From Streptomyces sp. DHE7-1 (lineage in GTDB: Bacteria; Actinomycetota; Actinomycetes; Streptomycetales; Streptomycetaceae), in the NCBI GenBank assembly GCA_016432725.1, contig JACJDG010000003.1:6974001-7038000 (forward strand): a stretch of 64,000 nucleotides of DNA, in the 5' to 3' direction. This document shows, piece after piece, positions 39,649-50,532 of the stretch. Positions within the stretch are counted from its first letter, which is position 1. Each line of letters begins with the position of its first letter. The notes below the pieces were generated by a model. It was not told where the DNA came from, did no database searches, and saw nothing but the letters and a program-made list of their open reading frames with translations. Both the position numbers and the translations under genes were made by a program.

Positions 39649-40895
39649 ATGATCGGGGTGTGTGTGCACGGGCTGTTGGCGGGCCGCTATCAGTTGGAGG
39701 AAAGGCTGGGACGCGGTGCGATGGGGGAGGTGTGGCGAGCCGACGACCAGCTCCTCGGGCGCCTGGTCGCGGTCAAGCTGCTGCATGCCGAGCAGGCCGC
39801 GGACGCAGCGCGGTTCCGCCTGGAGGCACAGACCGCGGGCCGGCTCAACCACCCGAACGTCGTGGGCGTGTACGACTTCGGCTCTCACCATGACCGGCTC
39901 TACCTGGTCATGGAACTCGTCGACGGCTGGAGCCTGGCCCAGGAACGATCCCTGCGCGGCGCCCTCGCCCCGCAGGACGCGGCGGCCGTCGCCGCTCAGA
40001 CGGCCGCCGGTCTGGCCGCGGCGCATCACCACGGGGTGATCCACCGGGACGTCAAGCCCGCCAACGTGATGCTGACCGGCGACCGCATCGCGAAGATCGC
40101 CGACTTCGGGATCGCGCGCTTCACCGACGAAGCGGCCGGCTCCCTGACCGTCACCGGGAAGATCGTCGGCACCGCCGACTACCTCGCCCCGAACGCGCCC
40201 TCGGGCGCCCCGCTCAGCCCGCCTCCGACGTCTACTCCCTCGGCTGCGTGCTGTACGAACTGCTCACCGGCAGGCCCCCGTTCCGCGGCGCCACCGCGCT
40301 GGCCGTGGTTCAGCAGCACGTGGACTCCGTCCCGGCGCCGCCCAGCCGGCTGCGCCCCGGGATACCGCGGCAACTCTGCGACTACGTCCTGCTCCTGCTC
40401 GCCAAGGACCCGGCCCACCGGCCCACAGCCGAAGAAGCGGCCCATTGGCTGGCCGGTTACCACCCGGCATCTCCGCCCCTGACCGAGCCGGGCGGCAGCA
40501 CGTCCCCGCCGACGCCCCCCATGGTTCCCGCTCCCGGCCCGCAGGCCGGCCCCTTCCGCACCGCGGCGCATTCCCGCCGGCGCGACCACCGCAAGCGGGC
40601 CACCCAAGCCGCCGTCTGCGGCGTCGGTCTGGCCCTCTTCGCCGCCGCGGCGGCCCTCGGCGCGTCGATGAACGCAGACGACGACACACCCTCGGCACCG
40701 TCCGTTCCCGCCCGGACGGCGGTCACCTCCGCGTCCGCGACCCCGACACCCTCCCCGCCGCCCGCCACCCCCACCGTCACGGCGCCGCCCGCGCGGGAAC
40801 GCCGTGAGGATCAGGAGCACGGGCGCCAGGACGACCACCGACAGGGCAAGGAAGGCACGGGCGGAATGGCCGGGAAGGGGCACTCCCACCACTGA
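39649..40895 (+). CDS. Hanks-type Ser/Thr protein kinase with one membrane helix
   Basis: The corrected product is about 415 residues. Kinase domain 10-275: glycine loop LGRGAMGEVW, catalytic Lys in VAVKLLHAEQ, HRDVKPANVM, DFGIARF, then APERALG and SDVYSLGCVLYELLTGRPPF. A Pro-rich linker leads to one transmembrane helix (CGVGLALFAAAAALGAS) and a short extracytoplasmic Thr/Pro and His-rich tail. It phosphorylates cytosolic proteins; no PASTA or other sensor domain is present. A deletion at about 40186 interrupts the APE motif. A GTG one codon before ATG 39649 could also start it. Confidence 0.87.
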
Positions 40896-41258
40896 GCCGC
40901 CGCGGATCGCCCCGGGCCCACGAGCCAGGGGACGCGAGGCGGTACGTGGACGTGCCGCACTGCGGGAGGCGCCGACGGGAGGCGCGGTGGCGGGGCGGCA
41001 GTGCGGACGGCGACGGGCCGTTCGGCCGGCGTGGGGTCGGGCTCGTCGCCCGGATGCTTCGGCCGGCACGCACCGCGGTGCCTCCGCTCGTGCGCGGGTG
41101 GTGGCGCGGCCGCGTGCTGGCCGTACGGGTGTTTCCCGGTCCGCAAGCCCCGTCAACGGTCAACGGCTCGGCGCCGTATCCGTCTGCCGCCCCCGGAGGA
41201 GGAATCGGCCGCGCCGGCTAAGAGGCGGGAGGCGTGGCGCTCTCCGTCGTCGGCGCCG
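40896..41258. other. Gene-free stretch between convergent kinase and FUSC genes
   Basis: No gene or clear terminator is recognised in these 363 bp. Open frames through it are extensions of shadows and have no family features. Confidence 0.35.
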
Positions 41259-43429
41259 TCACCCACCCCGGTGCGCGGTTCCTGATCCGTCACCTTCCGC
41301 CGCCACGGCGGCCCGCACCCGCTGCTCCTCGCGAGCAGAGCCGACGTCCCGTTCCAGGGGTGTGCGGCTCACGGCTGTCGCGAGGTCTTCCAAGGCCCGT
41401 TTTTGCAGTTCCGCTTCGCGCCGTACGACCAGGCTCCCATCGCCGGCGGCGGAGTCCTCCCACGCGTGGAGCGCCTCCTCCACGTGTCCCCAGTCCGGAT
41501 TCCTGTGCTCGCGCACGGCGCTCGCTGCCTTCCTGGTGTCCGTCTCCAGGGCCTCGGCGAACCGCTCCGCCTCCGGTACGACACGGCCGTCGGTCCGCGG
41601 GATGTGGCTCTCCATGAGCATCGCCGCCCGGCCGAACCCCTTGAGCGCCTCCTGCGCCTCCTCCGCCTCGCGGGAGGTCAGACCCCTGGGGCGGACCGGT
41701 TCCTGCCTTGCCCGGTCGTATGCCTCCTGCCAGGCGGCACGCGCCTCCCTGCTCGCCAGCAGTGCCCGGCGCATGTCGGCGTGATGCTCCCGGGTCGGTT
41801 CGGCGTAGTCGCGGAGCACCGCGGCCGCGTAGCGGCCGTTGGCGGCGAGCCAGTCCGCGAGCCGGCCCGCCAGCCGGGGTGTCTCCCAGGCGGGGAACAC
41901 CACGTACGCGAGCATCGCCAGGGCCCCGCCGAGCAGGGTGAGCACCACCCGCTCCGGGACCGTCTGCTCCCATGCCTGGCCGCCCATGCCCAGCAGGAAG
42001 ACGACGTACGCGGCGGTGAAGGACTGGGAGTAGGCGTAGCCGGTACGGTTCAGCGCGTACGACAGGCCCGCCGCCACCACCGCCAGCCCGCCGGACAGAT
42101 GGGCGTCCGGGCCCAGGGCCCGCACCATCCCGGTGGCGAGCGCGACCCCCGCCAGGGTCCCGGCGAGACGGGCCACCGCACGCGCGTACGTCTGGTGGAA
42201 GTCCGGCCGCATCACCATCACCGAGGCGATGGGCGCCCAGTAGCCGTGGCCCAGCGGCAGCCGGGCGGCGATCAGGTAGCCGAGCGTGGCCACCGCCGCC
42301 AAGCGGACGGCGTGCCGGAACACGGGCGAGTCCGGGCGGAGCTCACGGCGCACCGCCCGGACGACGACCGGGACCAACCGGAGCATGGTCGGGCGCACCA
42401 GGAACTGGGCGTCGGCGGGGCCGGGCGGCGTGGGCGTCCTGCCGCGCGCGCAGCCGCTCCCGGCGATCTCCAACGCCTCACCGAGCAGTTCCACGAGCCG
42501 CTCGGCGGCTCGCCGCGCGGGGCCCTCCAGCACCTCATGCTCCTCGTCGACGCGCAGGACGTCCGTGCTCTCGGGCCGCACCTCGGCGGGAGTACCCCGT
42601 CGCATCGAACGGGCGGCCGCATCCAGGACGTCGGCGGCCGCGTCGAGCAACTCCCGCGCGCGGTCCCGCCCGGGTCCCTCGGCGGGGGCGCCCACGTCCG
42701 GGTCGGCGAGCGCGGCGACGACCGGCCGAATGCGCTCGGCGACTCCCCGGGGGCCGTGCAGGACGTGGGGACGGGTGCGCGCCTGTGACGGCGTCACGGC
42801 AGCCGCGTCCCGCGCCGTCCTCAACGGCTCGGGATCGAACGGGGCGGTCGGGTCGTGCCGCAACCGGCGGGCATAGTCCGCAACGGCGGCCAAGGCGTCG
42901 GCGAGCGCGTCACGATGCGCTCCCCAGCGCCGGATCGGGAACAGCAGGATCAGCACGGCCTGGGTCACGCCCCGAGTGCGATGACCCCGGCGTGCTCCAG
43001 GGCTCGCCCGATGCTCGTGGGCAAGGTGACGGTCACCAGCATGCTGCCCACGGTCGTTGCTGCGACGATCCCAGCGGTCGATCCGACGGCCCACGCCATT
43101 CCCGCGGCGAAGGCCCATACGGCCAGCAGCGGCAGGAACGTCACCAGCCGCCCCGCCGCCAGGTAGCCCACGAAGGTGCTCAGCGCCAGGCCCGCGCCCG
43201 CGCCGAGCGCGACCACCTTGCGCGGACGCCAGCCGCGCTGGAAGGTGGCACCACCCGCGGAGTAGGCGCCGAGGGCGGCGGACGCCGCGTACGCAGGAGA
43301 GACCAGCCACACCGTCGGCCCGACGACGATCGCCACCCCGGCGGCCGCGCGCAGCGCGAGCAGGGGCTCCAGCCGCGTCTCCTCGATCGTGAGCCCGGAT
43401 CGCACGACCTCCCGAAGGCCCGCAGCCAC
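41259..43429 (-). CDS. FUSC family membrane protein (aromatic-acid exporter-like)
   Basis: The corrected product is about 723 residues. It has two hydrophobic blocks: residues 20-165 (AGVAIVVGPTVWLVSPAYA and further helices) and about 360-500 (AAVATLGYLIAARLPLGHGY, WAPIASVMVMRPDF, ALNRTGYAYSQSFTAAYVVF). Each is followed by a helical, Ala/Arg/Glu-rich cytosolic domain. This is the FUSC/YccS/ArAE layout associated with efflux of aromatic acids or fusaric acid. The second block carries the more conserved family motifs. A G-run deletion at 42968-42971 splits it after EHAGVIALG. GTG 43429 is the best start but its ribosome site is weak. Confidence 0.75.
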
Positions 43430-43458
43430 GTCACGGTGTGAACCCGGCCGGAGCGCCC

Positions 43459-44633
43459 CTACCGCTTGTGGCCGTCGCCGTGTCCGTTGGGATGCAGGAC
43501 CACCTTGGTCCAGCCCTCGTCGCGGGCGTCGAAGTGTTCGTAGGCGGTGGGGGCCTCGTCCAGGCCGAGCTCGTGGGAGACGACGAAGCTCGGCTTCGCC
43601 TTCCCGCCCGCGATCAGGTCCCGCAGCGCCCGGTTGTACTTCTTCACCGGCGCCTGCCCGGTTCCCATGTGCTGGCCCTTGAACCACATCATGCCGAAGT
43701 CGATCGGGACCTTGCCCTGAGCCTCCAGCTCGCCCTGGGCCTCCGCGCCGCCGGGGTCCTGGGGCAGGAACACGCCCACCACGCCGATGCCGCCCGTGAA
43801 CCTGACCGAGTCGATCAGTCCGTTGAGCGTGAGGCTGGCGTCCTCGTGTCCCTGCGGGTCGTGCGCCTGGTAGCCGACGCATTCACAGCCGTTGTCGGCG
43901 CCCAGACCGAGGGTGGCCTCCTTGACGACCTCCGCCGGGTTCTGCTCGGCGGTGTTGATCGGGATGGCCCGATCTCCTCGGCCTTGCGCAGCCGGTCGGG
44001 CTGGTGGTCGGCCGTCCAGACCCGGCCCGCGCCCTTGAGGAGGGCGGAGTAGGTCGCCATGAGCCCGACGGGACCGGCCCCGAAGACGATGGTCTGGTCA
44101 CCTGGTTTGACGTGGGCCATCTCGGTGGCGTGGTAGCCGGTGGGGAAGATGTCGGCGAGCATCACGTAGTCGGTCTGGCGCTCGGCGGCGTCCTCACCCA
44201 GACGCAGCGCGTTGAAGTCGCCGTAGGGCACGCGCAGCAGCTCCGCCTGGCCGCCCTGGTAGGGGCCCATGTCGGCGAATCCGAAGGCGGCTCCCGCAAG
44301 GGCCGGTTCCGGCTGCATGGTCAGGCAGTAGTTGGTCAGGCCCTGCTCGCACTGCTTGCAGAAGCCGCAGGCGATGTTGAACGGCAGGACCACGTACTCG
44401 CCCACCTGGACCTTGCGGACGGCCGAGCCGACCTCCACCACCTGGCCCATGTTCTCGTGTCCCAGGGTGCGGCCGGACTCGAACGAGGTGCGGCCTTCGT
44501 ACATGTGCAGGTCCGAACCGCAGATGTTGGTGGTGGTGATCTTGACGATGATGTCGCAGGGGTGTTCGATCTTCGCGTCCGGCACGTCCTTCACCGTGAC
44601 CGTTCGCGGGCCTTCGTATACGGCTGCCTTCAT
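43459..44633 (-). CDS. Zinc-dependent dehydrogenase, glutathione-independent formaldehyde dehydrogenase-like
   Basis: The corrected product is 391 residues, a medium-chain zinc dehydrogenase. Catalytic zinc: TTNICGSDLHMYEGR and GHENMGQVVEVG. Structural zinc region: ACGFCKQCEQGLTNYC. Rossmann motif: VFGAGPVGLMATYSALLKGA. The insert SHELGLDEAPTAYEHFDARD and the overall length match the FdhA type that oxidises formaldehyde with tightly bound NAD and no thiol cofactor. A deletion near 43965-43967 interrupts AEEIGAIPINTAEQNPAEVV. ATG 44633 has a GGAAG site. Other alcohol substrates cannot be excluded. Confidence 0.85.
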
Positions 44634-44921
44634 GGTGACTTCCCTGTGTCGCGGCTTGACGATGGGAGGACGCGATGAGCCTGACTCTCGCAAGTGCTAC
44701 GACGGGGTTCACGGCTTCGGCGCGCCTCTGGGCCGTTCACCGGACGAGAGGGAACGGTCATTCGGCGCCGGCCCGCCATATGGAGCTTCGACGCTCCGGC
44801 GGCGTGGCGTCCGGGTCCCCGCCGGCCCCTGAGGCGAAACACCCGCGCGCCGACCGATCAGCGGAATCTCCGGACCCGGACAACCACCAACCGACGGCGC
44901 GTCTTTGACCGAGGGCACCCG

Positions 44922-46042
44922 CTAGTCACCGTGGTCGTCCTGCAGCACACTGCGACGCTCCTGTTCGCGCTTGGAGTAGGCGGCTGCCCGGATCGCCTCG
45001 TCGCTCTCCAGGCCCGAACCCAGCGCGCCGCCCACCGTGGCGACCGAGGCGACGAACCAGGACAGCGTCCAGTACTCCGTGACGTGCAGCGGCGTCCGTG
45101 TCGTGGAAGCGAACAGCCGGTCGTTGAGGATGAACAGTGCCCACACCAGGTTGATGACCACCAGACCCGCGTAGCAGACGATCACCCCGATACCCACGGT
45201 CACGGCGGTCGAGGCGTTGTAGAGAGTCGCCCTCTTTCTTGCCTCCGGTGAGACCTCATCCGCTCGATGCCACAGGTTCGCGTCCACGATCAGCCAGCCG
45301 GTCATGAGGGTGACAGAGCCGACCGTGGCGATCACCAGGCGTGGCGTGCTCAGGGAGGTGGCCAGGTTCCAGATGGTGGAGTTCACGGTGGCGACTGCTC
45401 CCGTGGCAAGTGCGGCCGCCAAAGCCTTCGACAAGCCCGGCACCAAGCGCCACGGCCGGTTGGCGCGGACCATACCGAGGAGCACCCTCAAGTAGCCGCG
45501 TGGCCCACTGACGACGTAGCGCAGATCGGCGATCTCCTCCTCACCGACCTGGCCCGGGTGAATGGGCGCGAGACGACCGGTGAAGGGTCCCCGCAGTGTC
45601 TGACCTGCCGGGGGCCCCTCGGACCCGCCGGCCCGCGGGCCCGCCAGGCTGAGCACGGCTTCTTCCACGGCCTGCCGGGCCCTTGTCTGCAGCCGGAAGC
45701 CGCCCAGCGTGGGAAGGGACAGCAGCGCCAAGCCGTGTTCGTGACTCAGATCCACCACGAGTTTGCGCCCATGTGAGTGCAGCGGAAGGTCCGTGAGGGC
45801 CACGACGATGTCCCAGTCCCCTCACTTCCGCGGTCCATGATCCGGTGCATCAAGGTGGGCGGGTCCTCGGCCCCTGCGGTGAAGGGCTCACTGACCACCT
45901 CGACGTCGAACCGTCGTCCCTGGCCCGACCTGTCGGCGAGCCGCCCGGGAAGCATCCGGGCCATGCGCTGCGCGATCTCCGTGGGCGCATCGGGATCCGC
46001 CAGAAGGGCCACTACCGTTACGTCCTGTGACGACACCCGCAT
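44922..46042 (-). CDS. Unknown protein with cytosolic N-domain and C-terminal membrane helices
   Basis: The corrected product is 373 residues. Residues 1-140 are soluble and start VTVVALLADPDAPTEIAQRM, with an alternating strand/helix pattern and WDIVVALTDLPLHSHGRKLV. From residue 175 there are four to five hydrophobic helices (LSKALAAALATGAVATVN, LVIATVGSVTLMTGWLIVDA, IGVIVCYAGLVVINLVWALF, WFVASVATVGGALG). No family is recognised. A deletion at about 45819 (four G for five) joins the two parts. ATG 46042 has an excellent AAGGAG site and lies divergent from the UvrA-like gene, 240 bp away. Confidence 0.7.
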
Positions 46043-46282
46043 GACTCCTTCTCGTCGGCTGCCCCCGCGATCGCACGTGGCCACAGGATGCCCCCGAGGC
46101 AGAGCCGCCGCCGCTTGACACGCTGGCCCCTGCGGGCGGGTACGGGCTGTACGGCCGGATCTCCTCGTGTTCCCCCACGCAGGACCGGCCCCACCACCGG
46201 GCTGCACGATTGCGTGCGCACCGCGGGGCCCGGTGACGGCGCCTGTCGCGCGGTTCGCGGCGCGATCAGGTACTCAGGAACA

Positions 46283-48751
46283 GTGAACAAGGACGCGACC
46301 GACCTCTTCGTGCATGTCCGGGGCGCCGGTGAGAACAACCTGCGGAACATCGATGTCGATGTTCCGCGGGACGCGATGGTCGCTTTCACCGGCGTCTCCG
46401 GTTCGGGCAAGTCCTCGCTCGCGTTCGGCACGCTTTACGCGGAGGCCCAGCGGCGCTACTTCGAGTCCGTGGCACCGTACGCCCGAAGGCTGTTGCAGCA
46501 GGTCGGCGCACCGCACGTGCAGGAGATCACCGGACTGCCACCTGCCGTGGCCCTGCAGCAGCGACGCGGGTCGCCCAGCTCACGCTCGACGGTCGGCACC
46601 ATCACCACGCTGTCCAATCTGCTGCGCATCCTGTACTCCCGCGCCGGCACCTACCCGCGCGGGGCCGCACGGCTGGACGCCGAGTCGTTCTCACCCAACA
46701 CCGCGGCCGGCGCCTGCCCGGAGTGCCACGGCCTGGGCGTCGTGCACGACGTCGCCGAGGACCTGCTCGTCCCGGATCCGTCGCTGAGCATCCGCGAGGG
46801 GGCGATCGCCGCCTGGCCGGGCGCCTGGCAGGGCGCCAACCTGCGCAGCGTCGTGAACGGCCTGGGGATCGACATCGACCGGCCGTGGCGCAGGCTCAGG
46901 AGGAAGGACCGTGACTGGCTGCTGTACACGGACGAGCAGCCCTCCGTGTACATCGAGCCGGAGGAGGGCCGCGTCGACTACGGCTACCAGGGCAAGTTCT
47001 GGAGCGCCCGCGCGCACGTCATGCACGTCCTCGCCGATTCCAAGAGCGAGAAGATGCGCGAACGGGCGCTCCGGTTCGTCAGGAGTGTGCCCTGCCCCGC
47101 GTGTCACGGCAGCGGACTGCGGCCCGAGGCGCTCGCCGTGACCTTCGCCGGTCGTTCCATCGCCGACATCAACGCGACGCCGCTCACCGAGGTCGTGACG
47201 CTGCTGCGGCCCGTCGCGAAGCGGTCCAGGGCCGACGCCACCACGTCTACCGCCCGATCCGGGGAGACGACCGAGGTCGCGGTCCGGATCTGCGGCGACC
47301 TGGCCGCGCGGGTCGACGTGCTGCTCGACCTGGGCCTCGGGTATCTCAGCCTCGGGCGCCGCTCGACGACCCTGTCGCCCGGCGAGGCCCAGCGCCTGCG
47401 GATCGCCACCCAACTGCGCTCGGGGCTGTTCGGCGTCGTCTACGTCCTCGACGAACCCTCCGCGGGCCTGCACCCGGCTGACGCGGAACCGCTGCTAGAT
47501 GTGCTGGACCGCCTCAAGTCGGCGGGCAACTCGCTGTTCGTCGTGGAGCACGACATGGACGTCGTACGGCGGGCGGACTGGGTGGTCGACATCGGCCCCG
47601 GTGCGGGCGAGGGCGGCGGGCGCGTGCTGTACAGCGGCCCGGTCGCCGGCCTTGAGCGAGTCGGGGAGTCGGCCACGAGCCAGTACCTGTTCGGACGCGC
47701 CCAGCCGCTTGATCACCGCCCGCGCACACCACACGGCTGGCTGCACCTGCGCGGCGTCTCCCGCCACAATCTGCACGACGTGTCCGTCGACGTACCGCTC
47801 TGCGTGCTGACGGCGGTGACGGGCGTGTCCGGTTCCGGAAAGTCGACGCTGGTGACGCAGGTGCTCGCCGAGGTCGTCCGCGGCCACCTCGGACTCATAC
47901 CCGAGGAACCCGACGAGGCGCAGTTGGAGGTCGACGTCCAGGACGCGTCGGGGGTCGAGTCGTTCGACCGGCTGGTCCGGGTCGACCAACGGCCCATCGG
48001 CCGAACGCCCCGGTCAAACCTGGCCACGTACACCGGGATGTTCGACGCGGTGCGCAAGCTGTACGCGGCGACGGACGAAGCCAGGGCGCGCGGCTACGCG
48101 GCCGGGCGGTTCTCCTTCAACGTGCCCGAAGGGCGGTGCGAGACCTGCCAGGGCGAAGGATTCGTCGCGGTGGAACTGCTGTTCCTGCCCGGCACCTACG
48201 CGCCGTGCCCGACCTGCGAAGGCGCCCGGTACAACGCCGAGACACTGGAAGTCACCTACCGCGGCAAGAACATCGCGGACGTACTGGCGCTGTCCGTCGA
48301 CGCCGCCGCCGAGTTCCTGTCTGCCGTCCCGGCCGCCTCCCGCAGCCTGGAGACACTGCGCGAGGTGGGTCTGGGGTATCTGCGGCTGGGCCAGCCCGCG
48401 ACGGAACTCAGCGGCGGTGAGGCACAACGCATCAAACTGGCCACCGAACTGCAGCGAGCCCGGCGCGGGCACGCGCTCTACCTGCTTGACGAGCCGACGG
48501 CGGGGCTGCACCCCTCGGACATCGCGCTGCTGCTGCGGCAGTTGCACCGACTCGTCGACGCCGGCAACACGGTCGTCCTCGTCGAGCACGACCTGGACAC
48601 GATCGCCACCGCCGACTGGGTCATCGACCTCGGTCCGGGCGGCGGCGACGCGGGCGGGCGGGTGGTCGCGGCGGGCCCGCCGGCCAAGGTGGCGAGGGCC
48701 CGCCGCAGCGCCACCGCGCCCTATCTCGCGGCCCGGCTCGCGCGCTCCTGA
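46283..48751 (+). CDS. UvrA-like ABC ATPase paralogue lacking the UvrB-binding region
   Basis: The 822-residue intact protein has two ABC ATPase halves. The Walker A motifs are TGVSGSGKSSLAFGTL and TGVSGSGKSTLVTQVL. Signature regions are TLSPGEAQRLRIATQLRSGL and ELSGGEAQRIKLATELQRA. Zinc modules are visible as CPECHGLG/CPACHGSG and CETCQGEGF/CPTCEGARYN. It is about 130 residues shorter than UvrA because the UvrB-binding and insertion domains are reduced, as in the UvrA2 class linked to drug or DNA-damage tolerance. GTG 46283 follows AGGAA and precedes the conserved VHVRGAGENNLRNIDVDVPR. Confidence 0.88.
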   Translation: MNKDATDLFVHVRGAGENNLRNIDVDVPRDAMVAFTGVSGSGKSSLAFGTLYAEAQRRYFESVAPYARRLLQQVGAPHVQEITGLPPAVALQQRRGSPSSRSTVGTITTLSNLLRILYSRAGTYPRGAARLDAESFSPNTAAGACPECHGLGVVHDVAEDLLVPDPSLSIREGAIAAWPGAWQGANLRSVVNGLGIDIDRPWRRLRRKDRDWLLYTDEQPSVYIEPEEGRVDYGYQGKFWSARAHVMHVLADSKSEKMRERALRFVRSVPCPACHGSGLRPEALAVTFAGRSIADINATPLTEVVTLLRPVAKRSRADATTSTARSGETTEVAVRICGDLAARVDVLLDLGLGYLSLGRRSTTLSPGEAQRLRIATQLRSGLFGVVYVLDEPSAGLHPADAEPLLDVLDRLKSAGNSLFVVEHDMDVVRRADWVVDIGPGAGEGGGRVLYSGPVAGLERVGESATSQYLFGRAQPLDHRPRTPHGWLHLRGVSRHNLHDVSVDVPLCVLTAVTGVSGSGKSTLVTQVLAEVVRGHLGLIPEEPDEAQLEVDVQDASGVESFDRLVRVDQRPIGRTPRSNLATYTGMFDAVRKLYAATDEARARGYAAGRFSFNVPEGRCETCQGEGFVAVELLFLPGTYAPCPTCEGARYNAETLEVTYRGKNIADVLALSVDAAAEFLSAVPAASRSLETLREVGLGYLRLGQPATELSGGEAQRIKLATELQRARRGHALYLLDEPTAGLHPSDIALLLRQLHRLVDAGNTVVLVEHDLDTIATADWVIDLGPGGGDAGGRVVAAGPPAKVARARRSATAPYLAARLARS

Positions 48752-48826
48752 CGACGGCGACGAACCGGGGCGGCTCGGCCGTGCCGGCCTGAGACGAGTC
48801 CGGCGACATGCACCGGGGCGCGACCG

Positions 48827-49276
48827 CTACAGCAGCCGGTCGAACACCGCGGTCACGCCCTCCCAGTGACTGGTCTGCGGGTTTTTGACATCCGGATACA
48901 TGATTTTGAAGGTCTCGGCGAGGGCGACGCTGAGACCGCCGATGATCTCGGGGTAGCGCTCTTCGGCCTCCTGGGTGGGTGTCCTGTCGAGGGGAGGGTG
49001 TGCGGCGAGCTGTTCCAGGATTGGCTTGAGCTCGACCTCCTCGTCGAGCCGCCGGAACCGGTGGATGCTCTCCTGGAGGCCCTTGGTGATCGGTAGATCC
49101 CACGGTTCGACGGTATCCCTGCCGTTGGCCTTGGCCGACGCCTGGCCGACGACCAGGAGGTCGTAGAGCTTGGCGTCGACGAAGTCGCCGTATCGCTTCA
49201 GGTCGTTCCTGTCCACGTCGAGGCTTGCGGCGGCCCGGAAGAACCTCTCGAACTTCGACACACCCATCAGGGTCAT
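48827..49276 (-). CDS. DUF1931 histone-fold protein
   Basis: The 149-residue protein starts MTLMGVSKFERFFRAAASLD and carries paired short helix-strand-helix units (DRNDLKRYGDFVDAKLYDLL and VEPWDLPITKGLQESIHRF) typical of DUF1931, whose structure is a pseudo-dimeric histone fold. DNA binding or a role with other small DNA-organising proteins is plausible but unproven. ATG 49276 has a GGAGGCGAG site; an ATG three codons later is possible. It converges with the UvrA-like gene. Confidence 0.85.
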   Translation of the reverse strand: MTLMGVSKFERFFRAAASLDVDRNDLKRYGDFVDAKLYDLLVVGQASAKANGRDTVEPWDLPITKGLQESIHRFRRLDEEVELKPILEQLAAHPPLDRTPTQEAEERYPEIIGGLSVALAETFKIMYPDVKNPQTSHWEGVTAVFDRLL

Positions 49277-49603
49277 GTCTCTCGCCTCCTCACCGGGAAC
49301 GGACGGCGCCGTTCGCTCCCGCCCGCGCCGCCATCGGCTGTTACCCGGTCGAGAGTCGCAGGGCCCCATGCTGAGCGCCTCCGCACTCCAGGCCGAAACA
49401 AGGCGCCACCTCTTCCCCTGGCGGAGCAGCATGAAGTGGGCAGCGGCAGCCGTCCCTCTGCGGAGTCGGGGTGTCCCGTGAGACACCGGCGACCGAGCTG
49501 CCCCTCTGGCCGTCCAGCCATGAGGTGTTTCCGGCGAAGCGATCTACGCGAACCGGCGGTGCCCCGTGGACATGAGCGTGCGGAGTGGCGCCGGTCAACT
49601 CCT
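49277..49603. other. Gene-free stretch
   Basis: These 327 bp lie upstream of the DUF1931 gene and downstream of the aldo/keto reductase gene. A small GGTGTC-N4-GAGACACC hairpin near 49467-49486 is the only visible structure. No gene is supported. Confidence 0.4.
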
Positions 49604-50447
49604 TCAGAGCATCTCCAGGGGCGTGGGACCGCTGGGCGGTGGGAACGCCTCGTCGAGAGCGTCGAGCACCTCGGTGGGAAGGCGGAGGTCCACCGCGCCG
49701 CGGTTCTCCCGAACGTGGTCGGGTGATCCGGAACGCGGGATCGCGGCCACCCCCTGCTGCAGCACCCAGGCGAGTGCCGCCTGGGCCGGTGTGGCTCCGA
49801 GGGCCCGGGCCACGGCACCCAGAGCCTCGCCCTTCAGCAGTCGCCCCTGCTCGATCGGGGAGTAGGCCATGACCGTCACTCCGGCCTCACGGCACCAGGG
49901 GAGCGGATCCCACTCGATGCCGCGCCGGGAGAGGTTGTACAGCACCTGGTCGACGGCCAGGGCGTCGCCGCCGGGAGGGTGGTCAGCTCGACCAGGTCGG
50001 CGACGTCCAGATTGCTCACGCCCCAGTAGCGGATCTTCCCCGCCTCCACCAGGTCGGTGAATCCCGCAAGGGTCTCCTCAAGCGGCCACCGTCCCCGCCA
50101 GTGCAGCAGGTAGAGGTCCAGTCGTTCCGCACGGAGCCGCCGCAGGCTGCCCTCGCAGGCGGCGACGGTGCCCTTCCGGTCGGCGTGGCCGGGCAGCACC
50201 TTGCTGACGAGGAAGACCTCTTCCCGGCGTCCCCGAGGGCCTCTCCCACGAGTTCCTCGGCCGCGCCGTCGCCGTACATCTCCGCCGTGTCGACGACGGT
50301 CATGCCCAGGTCCACACCCAGCCGCAGCGCGGCGATCTCCTGTTCACGCCGAGCCGGGTCCTCGCCCAGGTACCAGGTGCCCTGTCCGAGCGCCGCGATC
50401 TCCTCACCGGAGGGGAGCGCGATCCTTCTGGCCGATTCCGCACACAT
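49604..50447 (-). CDS. Aldo/keto reductase
   Basis: The corrected product is 281 residues, a TIM-barrel NADPH-dependent reductase. It has IAALGQGTWYLGEDPARR, the catalytic Asp/Tyr region GMTVVDTAEMYGDGAAEELVG, the Lys in VFLVSKVLPGH, and the catalytic His in LDLYLLHWRG. The cofactor-binding end is AIPRSGSPDHVRENRGA. It is closest to DkgA-like enzymes that reduce aldehydes and ketoses. Two deletions, near 50235 and 49975, break the frame. ATG 50447 has a GGGAGG site. It lies 85 bp downstream of the MFS gene, likely in one operon under the divergent LysR protein. Confidence 0.83.
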
Positions 50448-50532
50448 CTCGGGCCTCCCGTCCGCGTCACGCGCACCGGGTGCCCGGGTCCGCGCCTCCC
50501 AGACAGCAGGTGTCGTATGCGCCGCAGGGAGG

